A stretch of 64,000 bases of DNA from NCBI GenBank assembly GCA_977017575.1, contig CDRNVI010000019.1, positions 62,001 to 126,000 of the forward strand. The letters run 5' to 3'. The DNA comes from Paramoeba atlantica (lineage: Eukaryota > Discosea). A program made the position numbers and the translations under genes. This document shows positions 1 through 8,232 of this stretch, piece by piece (position 1 is the stretch's first letter; every line of letters starts with the position of its first letter). The notes beneath the pieces are model-generated. The model saw only the letters and a program-made list of their open reading frames with translations. It made no database searches and was not told the DNA's origin.

Positions 1-61
1 GAAGGGTCTGGCTTGCCAGTGACCATCCGGAGCAATCCGGAATGATTTGGATTTTTGGATT

Positions 62-360
62 GGATCATAAGAATGAAGTACTGGTGTTCGCAGCGATTGC
101 CTCGCCTTCCCTCAGGGCAAGTGCACGTAGTGCTTTCCCTCTATGTAGATTGCGTATTGTCGATCAGTTTCTCATTGCACAATGTACTTCTATTCCCCTT
201 CAAAAGCACGATAGCGACGTTTCAAACGGATATACGGGAAGGGATATGTCAGTACATGGTGCAAGGAGAAACGTACGGGGAAAGACCTAGTACGTGCACT
301 TGCCCAGAGGGAGGACAGAAGCAATCGCTGCAAACACCAGTACTTCGTTCTTATGAACGA
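62..360. repeat. Long imperfect palindrome (foldback element)
   Basis: The left half (about 62-197) is the reverse complement of the right half (about 228-360). The outer arms share the stretch GAAGTACTGGTGTT followed by GCAGCGATTGC and GGGCAAGTGCACGTA; the inner arms share a TTTCTC-TTGCAC-ATGTAC pattern. Transcribed from either strand it would fold into a hairpin of roughly 300 nt. It has no coding capacity of its own. A MITE or foldback transposon is the simplest reading. Target-site duplications were not resolved. Confidence 0.75.
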
Positions 361-919
361 AGTAAGAGTGAACGAAACCGATGAAATTCCGAAGAAAGAA
401 ACTTTTTTAACCTCGGAATTTAAGTATTGACGATAGACTAGGTAAACAAAAGTATGTAAAAATGGATGAAAAAAAATGAGGATGTAAAAATGGATGAAAA
501 AACGTTGCAAAGGCACCCCAATATGAATCTGGGGTGAACAAATGAAAACTATAGAAAAATCAAAAAAATCGATTTTGGGGTACATTTTTGATGGCATTAA
601 TCCGTATTTTCTTTAATGACAGAAACTTAGAAGACTCAATCAAAAGTTTTTTAGGAGAGAAGATAGAAATATTCCGAGAACACTTGCGACGACTCTATAG
701 GCGGTTAATGTTTCGTAGCGGAAAATGGAATGACCAATACCCGTACATTCTTAAGGATTGTCGGTTTCACGATCAGTAAAAACTTTGATGAGTATTGAAG
801 TTAGTAATGTAGTGTAAGAAGGTTTAGCGTCCCAAGAAGTGCTGCGTCCAGTATTAATAGTAGTAACTAAAAAAGGTACATTGTACCTTTTTGCATTTCA
901 ACGCAGCGTGATCCATGTT
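361..919. other. Intergenic, AT-rich, short direct repeat
   Basis: No convincing gene. A direct repeat of a TGTAAAAATGGATGAAAAAA-like unit occurs twice at about 453-506. Short open frames on both strands here have no recognisable family and one runs straight into the foldback. Confidence 0.5.
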
Positions 920-1597
920 CTACTCGCAACGCCCACCAAAGCTACCCCCATCAGGTCTGATTATGACTTTGACTTTTGTACCCGCTTGAACTGCATCAGT
1001 AACTGTTACCTGTCCATCGCATTCCTCAAAAGTCGCAAATTTAAACATACCACGAGAAAAGACTTTCTCCGTTGTGTAAACATAGTTTACCGGTATAGTA
1101 AGCTCAGGATAGAACTCTTTCTCATTTTCCTCATCATTAATTCTCAACAAATCACAAGGCATCCGAACTGCAAGAAAATTCTGATGCGTCTCAGAAAGCT
1201 CTGAAGCTGGAATATTTATCTCTTTACCGTGGTGTATAGAATCTGGAGGAAATACAAAGCAAGCGTTGTCATCATCGTCATAGCCACTGAAATAGACTTT
1301 GAGTCGTTCGGAATTAGCTTCCGGAAGATCTTGAGTAGGATTAAGTGTGAGCTCTTTTCCTCTTCCAACGGATCCTTTACTCAGACACGAAAGTCGAACA
1401 TGCATTGATGCTACATTTTTTCCCTTTTGCGATCTACTCGACTTAAGGATACGCCAATGTTTATTTTCATAACGGACAAGCATACCCGGCTTAACCCTTT
1501 CGGCGGTAACAAAACGTCGTTGTTCATGTAACCACCCATGCGAGGAATGTTTTGCTGTGCAACGCAGACTAAAACTTGTGTTGCAAAAACTTCGCAT
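920..1597 (-). CDS. Elongation factor P-like protein, probably mitochondrial
   Basis: The 225-residue product has the EF-P plan: an N-terminal KOW-like barrel (VKPGMLVRYENKHWRILKS, then the KGKNVASMHVRL loop where bacterial EF-P carries its modified lysine or arginine), a middle OB domain and a C-terminal OB domain ending VTDAVQAGTKVKVIIRPDGG. EF-P relieves ribosome stalling at proline stretches. The first about 25 residues (MRSFCNTSFSLRC...) are basic and hydroxylated, as in a mitochondrial presequence. I chose the ATG at 1597 because it begins that presequence; the frame continues upstream as low-complexity AT-rich sequence. A second mitochondrial translation factor (EF-Tu) lies 5 kb away on the same strand. 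The factor is known from bacteria and organelles, so nuclear coding with import is inference. Confidence 0.75.
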   Translation of the reverse strand: MRSFCNTSFSLRCTAKHSSHGWLHEQRRFVTAERVKPGMLVRYENKHWRILKSSRSQKGKNVASMHVRLSCLSKGSVGRGKELTLNPTQDLPEANSERLKVYFSGYDDDDNACFVFPPDSIHHGKEINIPASELSETHQNFLAVRMPCDLLRINDEENEKEFYPELTIPVNYVYTTEKVFSRGMFKFATFEECDGQVTVTDAVQAGTKVKVIIRPDGGSFGGRCE

Positions 1598-2232
1598 GAT
1601 CTCCTTACACTGCATGAGAATATTAACTATCTCGCTAAAATAACATAGTATCTGATGATAAACTAAAAAATATGTTAAGTAAAAGTGTATCTGAACCGTG
1701 TTCCGTATTATTGTGCCCCCCGTCACAATAACTAGCTAGGCAGAATACGTGGCTATAGGCACAATAACTAGCTATCATAAATAAGGTAAAAAAAAAATTG
1801 GCGCCGCTTCGCGACGCCTTTTTTGACCATCATGGATGAAAAGTCTTCTGAAATGTGAAAGCTAAGCGGTTAAACTGAACCATATTCCGTACTTTCTCTG
1901 TTTCTCCAAAAAAAATCATCCTTCAACTTTGAGATTTTCTCTTGCTTATGACTCCTTACGAATGGACGCAAGTACAATGCTCCTCCAAATTTAGCAACAC
2001 AATACATCGCTCCCATTTCACTTCAAGATTCCTGAGCATTTCTCTGCGAAAGCTTAGGTTCTGTACGCTGTTTGACCACTGCTCAACCATAGAATTAGCA
2101 GATTCCTGTGTTGGTGTCAGTGCCTTGATTTGTGGCCTGCTAACGTTTGTGGTTCACACTCTCGCATTTGTGCTTCCTTGAGGCGAAAAGTTAAGACGCG
2201 CTCCTTGTCCACATCTTGGTACGATTTCCAAT

Positions 2233-2362
2233 TACCGTAAACCCCCCCAGTAATAGACCCCCCCAGGAACAAGGATTTGGCCCTTTTTCGGCTGACCCCC
2301 AGTAACAAGGATTTGGCCATTTTGTCCCAAAATCGATTCTATTACTGGGGGGGTCTACGGTA
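2233..2362. repeat. 130-bp MITE with C-tract inverted termini
   Basis: Starts TACCGTAAACCCCCCC and ends with the near-exact inverse GGGGGGGTCTACGGTA; the inversion extends a further 9 bp inward (AGTAATAGA / TCTATTACT). Inside is a direct repeat of about 17 nt, AACAAGGATTTGGCC, seen twice. Flanking TA dinucleotides suggest a TA target duplication as in Tc1/mariner-type elements. No coding capacity. Confidence 0.75.
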
Positions 2363-2611
2363 CATAATGTTGGGAATGGGCATATCGGCCTTACGATATT
2401 CCACGGGCTCCATGAGGATAACAGACCACGTGCTACCCACTAACTCCAAGTGACGCGGAAGTGCATGAAGACTTTTACAGCAAACTGCTTTTCGTGCTAC
2501 TACGCCATGGTCTTTAAGCCACTTTGAGCACTTTGATTCACTCCACGAAGATATTCTTCCAATCTTCAGGGTGCACCTACAAGAGAACCCACCATCTCCC
2601 GAGCAGGACAT
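2342..2611 (-). CDS. Unassigned small open frame ending in the MITE
   Basis: An 89-residue frame from the ATG at 2611, rich in Cys, Ser and Lys (for example SWSESKCSKWLKDHG). Its last few codons and stop come from the inverted terminus of the 2233-2362 MITE, so its natural 3' end is lost or it never was a gene. No family recognised. It lies inside the larger 1707-2924 element and could be a captured fragment. Confidence 0.15.
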   Translation of the reverse strand: MSCSGDGGFSCRCTLKIGRISSWSESKCSKWLKDHGVVARKAVCCKSLHALPRHLELVGSTWSVILMEPVEYRKADMPIPNIMYRRPPQ

Positions 2612-3125
2612 TAAATAGGTCACACTCCTGTTAAAGTATGCGACAAGTAACTCAGAAAAAGCTGAATTAGCAAGACATTTACTTCAATATTTTATGTTTG
2701 CGTGAAACCAATACTCAACAAAGACAGATCTTTTGAGAAAAATATTATTTCTACTGAAATGAGCAAAAGAGCGGAATTTGGTTCAGTTTCACCAGCTAAG
2801 CTACTCTGATGATTTTTTTCTTTTAAATAGTGCTACGACTACCGAAATATCGTATGTGCCTTGGCTGCAGCAGTGACGAAAGAGTTTTGAGATCCCTTGC
2901 ATTTTTGGGGGGGGCATAATAATAGCTGTCGTTCCCACTTATTGTGCCCCCCCCCCCCCGGCACAATAACTAGCTAGAGGAACATTAATCCGGAACAGGG
3001 TTTATGCAGATTTAACTAAACTACGCACCTAGCACAGAGTTGCACATGCAGTCAAACCCACTAAATGTACTTGCACTACACTTGTAGCAAAAGGATGAAC
3101 TATTTAACAAAACTGTTTAACTTCC

Positions 3126-4973
3126 TCAGCTACTACAATTTTTGAAAGAATTTACGCAATGTTTAACTTTGGCCATGATATTTTGAGCTGCTGACACTGT
3201 TGAAGCCTCGACGTATATCCGAACGACAGGTTCAGTTCCGCTGGGTCTGACAAATGCGCGGGCATATGGGATCATGCAAATATTCTTGCCCCCTTCCGAA
3301 ATGCATATTCGCTCCGTTTCTATAGTTATTGCTCTATCAATACTTTCCTGCAGAGCGAAAGGATCCAAAACTTTTTTCTGATCCCAGGAGGTACGTATTG
3401 ACACAGGACTCGTCAGTACTATAGAACTTTGCAGACTAGGGTAGTCTCTATAAAGGGCCATCCAGCAATCAATATTTCCTCTGCACACAGCATCCAACGC
3501 TATAGTGACAGCCAGTAAATTTGCTATTGCATCCCCGCATGCAGGATTTAGTAACTGAGTGAAGTAAAGTAAACACTCAGAGGCGAAAATAGCATCTGAC
3601 GAATTGCTCGTGGCGATGAGATGACGTAACGTTGTTTTCACGCTATCCGACACACGTATAGTCCCATGTCCATTAGATTCAAAATACATTCCTACATCGC
3701 TTTCATTCATTGCCTTCAGACAATGCTTTACTCCTGTTGGCACACATTTCACGTCACAAGACAGGCCTGAGCGAAGATACGCTGTAGATGCCCCATTCGC
3801 GTATGCCGTTTGAACAACTGAAACGCGATGAGGTATTTCACTGTCGACACGACGTATTTCGTTGAGCAGAGTGGTAACGTACAAAGCAAACAACGATAAA
3901 ATCCGATCTCCGTCCATAATTTTATTCCGATCAAGACATGAATCTGATGTATTTTCTGGTGCACACAGTAAGATCAGCCTATCTGCGTCTCCGTCCATTG
4001 ACGCGTAAATCGGTACCATACTTTGGGAATCGCTCTGAGAATACACTGCCGAGATCATTTCGCTTGGAAATGCACAATGCTTTTGGACGAAATCTGCCCC
4101 ACAATCAACGTTCAGTGTATGAGGCATTGTGTACTCCGTATTGTACAGATTCAGAGTAATATGAGATGGCAATAACCTAGCTATCTGACGCATTCGATAG
4201 GCACCGACGCCGTTCGCGCAGTCCACATGTATTGTATAGCTGCGACCGCTATGCCTGGAACTGTGAAGTTGGTGAAGGTTGCGAAAAGCCTTGCTAATCC
4301 ATTCTTCGTATTTTAGAGGAGAAGAAATAGCATGTAGTATATCCTTTTCCTGAGTACCTTTTTTTTCATAGTTTCTTAGGCCCTCATAGTAGGAATATAC
4401 ATAGTAGTGCAGTTCCGGAGTCGTTGTCATACCACAATCTATGACACCAACACCTATACAATTTAGGACAGCTTTAGATGCCACAAACATATCCATTCCC
4501 ATCGGACGTGAATCTCGACCGCAGTAGATTTGAATTTTTGAAAACACACCTCGATACAATTTATGGTGGACGGCTAAATCAGCAAGTTTTCGAAGCACTC
4601 CTGAAATGTCTGGAGCAAGCGCTATTATTTCTGCGCACTTTTCCCAAGATGCGGGAAGCATACCACCGGACACATCAATGAGTTTGACGCCATTATCTAA
4701 TGGTGGGTTGTGACTTGCAGTAAAACAGATCCCTGCGCGGAGTTCCGAGAAATTTTCTTGGTGCCCGACTTCTGTGAGATAGGCGGCCGCTCGAAATGCT
4801 ATCAGCACCGCCATTCGAGCAGCAATGTATATTAGCTGTCGTCCAGGTCCGCGAAACCCACAGGTCCCATAGGTAAGTTTGTGTGATGATCCATCGGACT
4901 GGTTTGAAATGGACTGTTCTTGAAATATGTAGTGCAATTGGTCCCAGTTAAGTAAATCAGCTGCGCTTTCCAT
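3126..4973 (-). CDS. Phosphoacetylglucosamine mutase (AGM1/PGM3 type)
   Basis: Interconverts GlcNAc-6-phosphate and GlcNAc-1-phosphate on the way to UDP-GlcNAc, needed for N-glycans and GPI anchors. All four signature loops of the family are present in the 615-residue product: the phosphoserine loop TASHNPPLDNGVK (Ser87), the metal loop DGDADR (327-332), the sugar loop FESNGHGT (431-438) and the C-terminal phosphate loop RPSGTEPVVR (576-585). FESNGHGT and the spacing favour PGM3/AGM1 over phosphoglucomutase or phosphomannomutase. Length is a little above the usual 520-560 residues because of an extended middle region. The start is the first ATG after a pyrimidine-rich stretch and AG (TTCACCCTTCTTACATGATATAG in the transcript, about 20 nt upstream). 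A GPI-related gene (62295-62864) lies on the same strand. Confidence 0.92.
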   Translation of the reverse strand: MESAADLLNWDQLHYIFQEQSISNQSDGSSHKLTYGTCGFRGPGRQLIYIAARMAVLIAFRAAAYLTEVGHQENFSELRAGICFTASHNPPLDNGVKLIDVSGGMLPASWEKCAEIIALAPDISGVLRKLADLAVHHKLYRGVFSKIQIYCGRDSRPMGMDMFVASKAVLNCIGVGVIDCGMTTTPELHYYVYSYYEGLRNYEKKGTQEKDILHAISSPLKYEEWISKAFRNLHQLHSSRHSGRSYTIHVDCANGVGAYRMRQIARLLPSHITLNLYNTEYTMPHTLNVDCGADFVQKHCAFPSEMISAVYSQSDSQSMVPIYASMDGDADRLILLCAPENTSDSCLDRNKIMDGDRILSLFALYVTTLLNEIRRVDSEIPHRVSVVQTAYANGASTAYLRSGLSCDVKCVPTGVKHCLKAMNESDVGMYFESNGHGTIRVSDSVKTTLRHLIATSNSSDAIFASECLLYFTQLLNPACGDAIANLLAVTIALDAVCRGNIDCWMALYRDYPSLQSSIVLTSPVSIRTSWDQKKVLDPFALQESIDRAITIETERICISEGGKNICMIPYARAFVRPSGTEPVVRIYVEASTVSAAQNIMAKVKHCVNSFKNCSS

Positions 4974-5065
4974 ATAAGAAATGTCTATATCATGTAAGAA
5001 GGGTGAAAAATGGAGAAATTCGTGTTAAGATACCATTAAATTAAATTTCTAGATACCTACCTAAG

Positions 5066-5271
5066 TACCGTTAGTACTGCCTGACTTTGTACGACGAAAA
5101 CAGGGAAAAATCAGGTTTTTCTGCAAAGTCAGGGGGTGTGCGATGTCATGAAGGTCGGTTGAAGGGGTGAACCGTGACTTCGCACACCCAACCCCACACA
5201 TCAGGAAATTTTCAAAAACAGAAAAACGTGCAAAGTCAAGGGGGATGCAAATTCAGGGGGTACTAACGGTA
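5066..5271. repeat. 206-bp MITE with inverted termini TACCGTTAGTAC
   Basis: TACCGTTAGTAC at 5066-5077 is exactly inverted at 5260-5271. Inside, GACTTTGC-like and GGGGTGTGCG-like blocks recur in inverse (CGCACACCC near 5176-5184), giving a second, inner inverted pair, and the right terminus is G-rich on the plus strand. It shares the TACCGT start with the 130-bp MITE at 2233 and sits just upstream of the mutase gene start. No coding capacity. Confidence 0.75.
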
Positions 5272-5367
5272 GATTAAAATGGTATGATCGAAATACGAAA
5301 TTCAATGCGTAATAAAAATTTCTTTATTATCAATGCCCTGATTAAATCAGGTATAAAAAAACTCAAG

Positions 5368-6090
5368 TCAAAAGGCTGTATACCGAAGAAATGGTAGACC
5401 TATAATATACCACCAAAAAGAAATGTAAGAGAGGGCTGGAGTTATAAAAAAAGACAAAATGATAATAGAAACCCATTGATGTAATATGTAAGCGATAGAT
5501 ATGGAGTAAGTTTCAATAAAAGAATAACCGATAAGTACTGGAGAGAATATGATCGTTATGGAAAAACTAAAGAAAACTACCCAAATGCCCGAAACAACAC
5601 CTGTAATAACTCCTTCCGATCGTGTACACAAACCAACCACATTGGAAGCTATCTCTTTGCACTTGTTTATGGGTCTCTTAACCCATTCATCTGCTAATTC
5701 ATAGAAAATAAAACTAAAATTGGCCCCTCGTGCTCTTTCTATATTCAAAGAATGCTGCGCTTTACGCTGTTCGTCATGCGCAGCGTTTAGAAGATCTTGA
5801 GCCTTGTCATATTCTAGATGTAGAATTGATATTTCTTCACATGTGCAATTGGAACCACGATCTCGTATAGCTTCCTCAATTTCAGTGCAGCGCCGAAGTG
5901 CATGCTGTACGCGTCCCGTAGATTTCCTATAGCTTTTTACGGTATTTTTGAAACATTCAGGAACTCGAATTGTACGCTGTACTTGAAGCACCACGAATAC
6001 ATATACTGAGCTCCAAAAAACGCCTTGAAGAATGAGTTTAATGTTCGATGTAACTCCATTAACGTGCTTAGCGCTGTGTTGACACTTCAT
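5368..6090 (-). CDS. Membrane protein with coiled coil, unknown function
   Basis: 240 residues from the ATG at 6090. Visible features: one hydrophobic segment near the N-terminus (IKLILQGVFWSSVYVFVVL), a long charged helical stretch likely to form a coiled coil (about residues 45-125), and two or three hydrophobic segments in the C-terminal third (VVSGIWVVFFSFSITIIF, SIAYILHQWVSIIILSFFI, SYISFWWYIIGL). No family recognised. The ATG at 6090 is preferred to an upstream GTG because the transcript reads CACTATTTCACAATAG two bases before it, a good trans-splice acceptor. The layout resembles organelle or ER membrane shaping proteins, but that is a guess. Confidence 0.6.
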   Translation of the reverse strand: MKCQHSAKHVNGVTSNIKLILQGVFWSSVYVFVVLQVQRTIRVPECFKNTVKSYRKSTGRVQHALRRCTEIEEAIRDRGSNCTCEEISILHLEYDKAQDLLNAAHDEQRKAQHSLNIERARGANFSFIFYELADEWVKRPINKCKEIASNVVGLCTRSEGVITGVVSGIWVVFFSFSITIIFSPVLIGYSFIETYSISIAYILHQWVSIIILSFFITPALSYISFWWYIIGLPFLRYTAF

Positions 6091-6266
6091 AGCTATTGTG
6101 AAATAGTGCTGTGATAAGCTCTTCAAACACAGGAATTTACGAACGAGCACGCTCTTAAAACGTACCTAATGAATCGGCACGGTTCCTACCATAGCGACAA
6201 AATAGGTATTGGTGTTGCATAATAGTTGAAGTATAATTAAGTTGTTTTTATTAAAATTTAGATTTC

Positions 6267-6476
6267 TTAAATGATGCACAGCAACATTAACGTTAGAATA
6301 GCTTCTGATATAATAAAAAAATCAAACAGGTTTCTGAAACTTGTTTGACTTTTACCTGAAACTTTCAGGTAAACTTGGAACCCCCTCAGAATATCATTTT
6401 GATGTACGCGTGACGCAAAAACATGTATAATCTGTTCAGTCATTGGTTGTAGGCCTTTTAATCTGGGTCTCTGCAT
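6267..6476 (-). CDS. Small tail-anchored protein candidate
   Basis: 69 residues: a polar, basic N-terminal part and a single C-terminal hydrophobic segment (FFIISEAILTLMLLCII) that ends the protein, the layout of a tail-anchored membrane protein. The transcript has CTATTGTAG four bases before the ATG, consistent with trans-splicing. It fills the gap between two genes on the same strand. No family recognised; chance occurrence in AT-rich DNA is possible. Confidence 0.35.
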   Translation of the reverse strand: MQRPRLKGLQPMTEQIIHVFASRVHQNDILRGFQVYLKVSGKSQTSFRNLFDFFIISEAILTLMLLCII

Positions 6477-6582
6477 AAAACTACAATAGCGTTCCCCACG
6501 GTAGCTTAATAGAATTACAGTTATAAAATCAGTAAATTATAATGTAATAAAAGATAAAGCCTATGGCAGATGGATTGTCATT

Positions 6583-7944
6583 TTATTTTCCCCTTTTCTT
6601 TACTCCACCGCGACCCGTTCCCCGAGTTTCAAATTTGACGTCAGGGTCGAGTCCCTGGAGCTCTGTCACAACACCTGCCCCAATGGTTTTATTCCCCTCT
6701 CGAATAGCAAACTTATCCCCAACGTTGAGCCCAAGCGGAAAAGACATGGCGATATTGAGTACACGATTCTCCCCGGGAGCACACATTACTTTGCGCTCCT
6801 TATCCTCCTCCCCTTTTAGCTCGGGAAAGGTGATATCTCCAGTGACATCGGCGGTGCGAAAGAAAAACTGAGGGCGGTAATGCGAGAAGAACGCCGTATG
6901 CCGACCTCCTTCCTCCTTGTTGAGAATATAAACCTGGGCCGCAAACTTGTTCTGAAGCTGCACACTCCCTGGTGCACAAAGTTGCATGCCGCGCTCCACA
7001 AACCCAGGGCGGAGCTCATCCCCCACACCACGCAGACTAATCCCTACGCTATCCCCTGGCTGGCCTTGCTCCAGCAGCTGGTGGTACATCTCAATTCCCA
7101 TGACTTTCACCTTCGTCTCGCTGTGATGGTAGCCGACAAGATTGACCACTTGCCCGGGTTTCAGCACGCCACTCTCAATACGCCCCGTGCAAATCACCGA
7201 GCGGTCCCCTTTCGCCTTGTCCTTCCCTGCAGCATTGATGACATGCTCGATAGACATACGGAAAGGTAAATCTTTGTTGTCCGGGGGCTCAGGAATGACC
7301 TCATCGCACTTTTGAACTAATTCTTCAATACTTTTCACATATTTTTCCTCCCCCGCGAGGGCTTTCGCGGCACTACCCTTCACCACAGGAATCTTGTCGG
7401 GGTCGAATTTATATTTTTTAAACAAGTCCTGCATTTCCATTTCGACGAGCTCCACAATATCCGCATTGTCCTCCACCATATCACATTTGTTAATGTAACA
7501 CACAAGCTGCGGTATCCCGATTTGAGACGCGAGAAGCAAATGTTCCTTGGTCTGTGGCATAGGTCCGTCGTTGGCTGCGACGACGATAATGGCCCCATCC
7601 ATCTGCGCCGCGCCCGTGATCATATTCTTCACAAAATCCATGTGACCAGGACAGTCAATATGTCCGTAGTGACGCTTATCGGACTCGTACTGCACGTGAG
7701 TCGCGTTGATGGTAATCCCACGCGCCCGTTCCTCGGGACTGCTGTCGATGGAGGAGTAGTCTCGTGCCTTTGCAGTTCCCTTACGGGACAGAACGTGTGT
7801 GATAGCTGCCGTGAGGGTGGTCTTGCCGTGATCGACGTGACCAATGGTCCCGATGGTCAAGTGAGGCTTCGTCCTTTTAAAAGTTGCCTTGACAGCGGCC
7901 TTTCCGGCCACTTGCAAAAGGAAAATGGTCCTACCGAATAACAT
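6583..7944 (-). CDS. Mitochondrial elongation factor Tu
   Basis: Delivers aminoacyl-tRNA to the mitochondrial ribosome. The 453-residue product has a short basic presequence-like leader (about 24 residues), then the GTPase domain with GHVDHGKT (35-42), RGITI (75-79), DCPGH (97-101) and NKCD (152-155), followed by the two beta-barrel domains ([17 protein letters not shown]..., [16 protein letters not shown]). It ends with a basic tail [10 protein letters not shown] beyond the usual EF-Tu end. The coding sequence is more GC-rich and codon-biased than its neighbours, as expected of a highly expressed gene. The start is supported by a pyrimidine run and AG (TTGTAACTCTTTCACAG) seven bases upstream. 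A plastid origin is unlikely: leader and sequence are of mitochondrial type. Confidence 0.93.
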   Translation of the reverse strand: MLFGRTIFLLQVAGKAAVKATFKRTKPHLTIGTIGHVDHGKTTLTAAITHVLSRKGTAKARDYSSIDSSPEERARGITINATHVQYESDKRHYGHIDCPGHMDFVKNMITGAAQMDGAIIVVAANDGPMPQTKEHLLLASQIGIPQLVCYINKCDMVEDNADIVELVEMEMQDLFKKYKFDPDKIPVVKGSAAKALAGEEKYVKSIEELVQKCDEVIPEPPDNKDLPFRMSIEHVINAAGKDKAKGDRSVICTGRIESGVLKPGQVVNLVGYHHSETKVKVMGIEMYHQLLEQGQPGDSVGISLRGVGDELRPGFVERGMQLCAPGSVQLQNKFAAQVYILNKEEGGRHTAFFSHYRPQFFFRTADVTGDITFPELKGEEDKERKVMCAPGENRVLNIAMSFPLGLNVGDKFAIREGNKTIGAGVVTELQGLDPDVKFETRGTGRGGVKKRGK

Positions 7945-7972
7945 AAAAAAGCTGTGAAAGAGTTACAAAATT
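7945..7972 (-). promoter_or_regulatory. Putative trans-splice acceptor of EF-Tu
   Basis: On the transcript strand the sequence is ATTTTGTAACTCTTTCACAG followed by CTTTTTT and the ATG; the AG is at 7952-7953. A pyrimidine-rich run ending in AG this close to the start is what spliced-leader addition needs. Confidence 0.5.
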
Positions 7973-8232
7973 GCAGCGCTAAATTTGTGATGCATTGGTA
8001 AGTTTTCTTTTTGGTAAACTGACCTGAGTCGAGCGAGCAAAACATTTCGCGCAACAAGGTTTAACGAGAGTGTATTTCTTGAGAGAAAAAACGTTCCTAG
8101 ATGCAAGCTCATAATAACAATGACATAAATACGATAAAATACATGACTATTAAAATGTAACGTGCTGCTTACATGCGGTCCCACAGTTTCTTGCACTACA
8201 CAAATTGTACACTGTTCGTTGCGAGTTAAAGG

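Larger units (their letters stand above)
1707..2924. repeat. C-tract element with inverted ends, host of a nested MITE
   Basis: The left end TATTATTGTGCCCCCC (1707-1722) is matched in inverse by GGGGGGCATAATAATA (2909-2924), one mismatch. Just inside the left end CACAATAACTAGCTA occurs twice (1724-1738 and 1760-1774); a third copy follows a C14 run just outside the right end (about 2961-2975). At 1800-1818 there is an A-tract followed by an 8-bp stem with TTC loop (GGCGCCGC-TTC-GCGACGCC, one mispair). A smaller inverted-repeat element (2233-2362) is nested inside. Treating the whole 1.2 kb as one element is inference. Confidence 0.5.

Noticed and set aside
190-597. 135-codon minus-strand frame
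   Set aside because: Half lies in the foldback element; the rest is low-complexity Phe/Ile sequence without a family.
6583-7944. Plastid EF-Tu, which would suggest an alga
   Set aside because: Sequence and leader are mitochondrial in type and no other gene in the window suggests a plastid.
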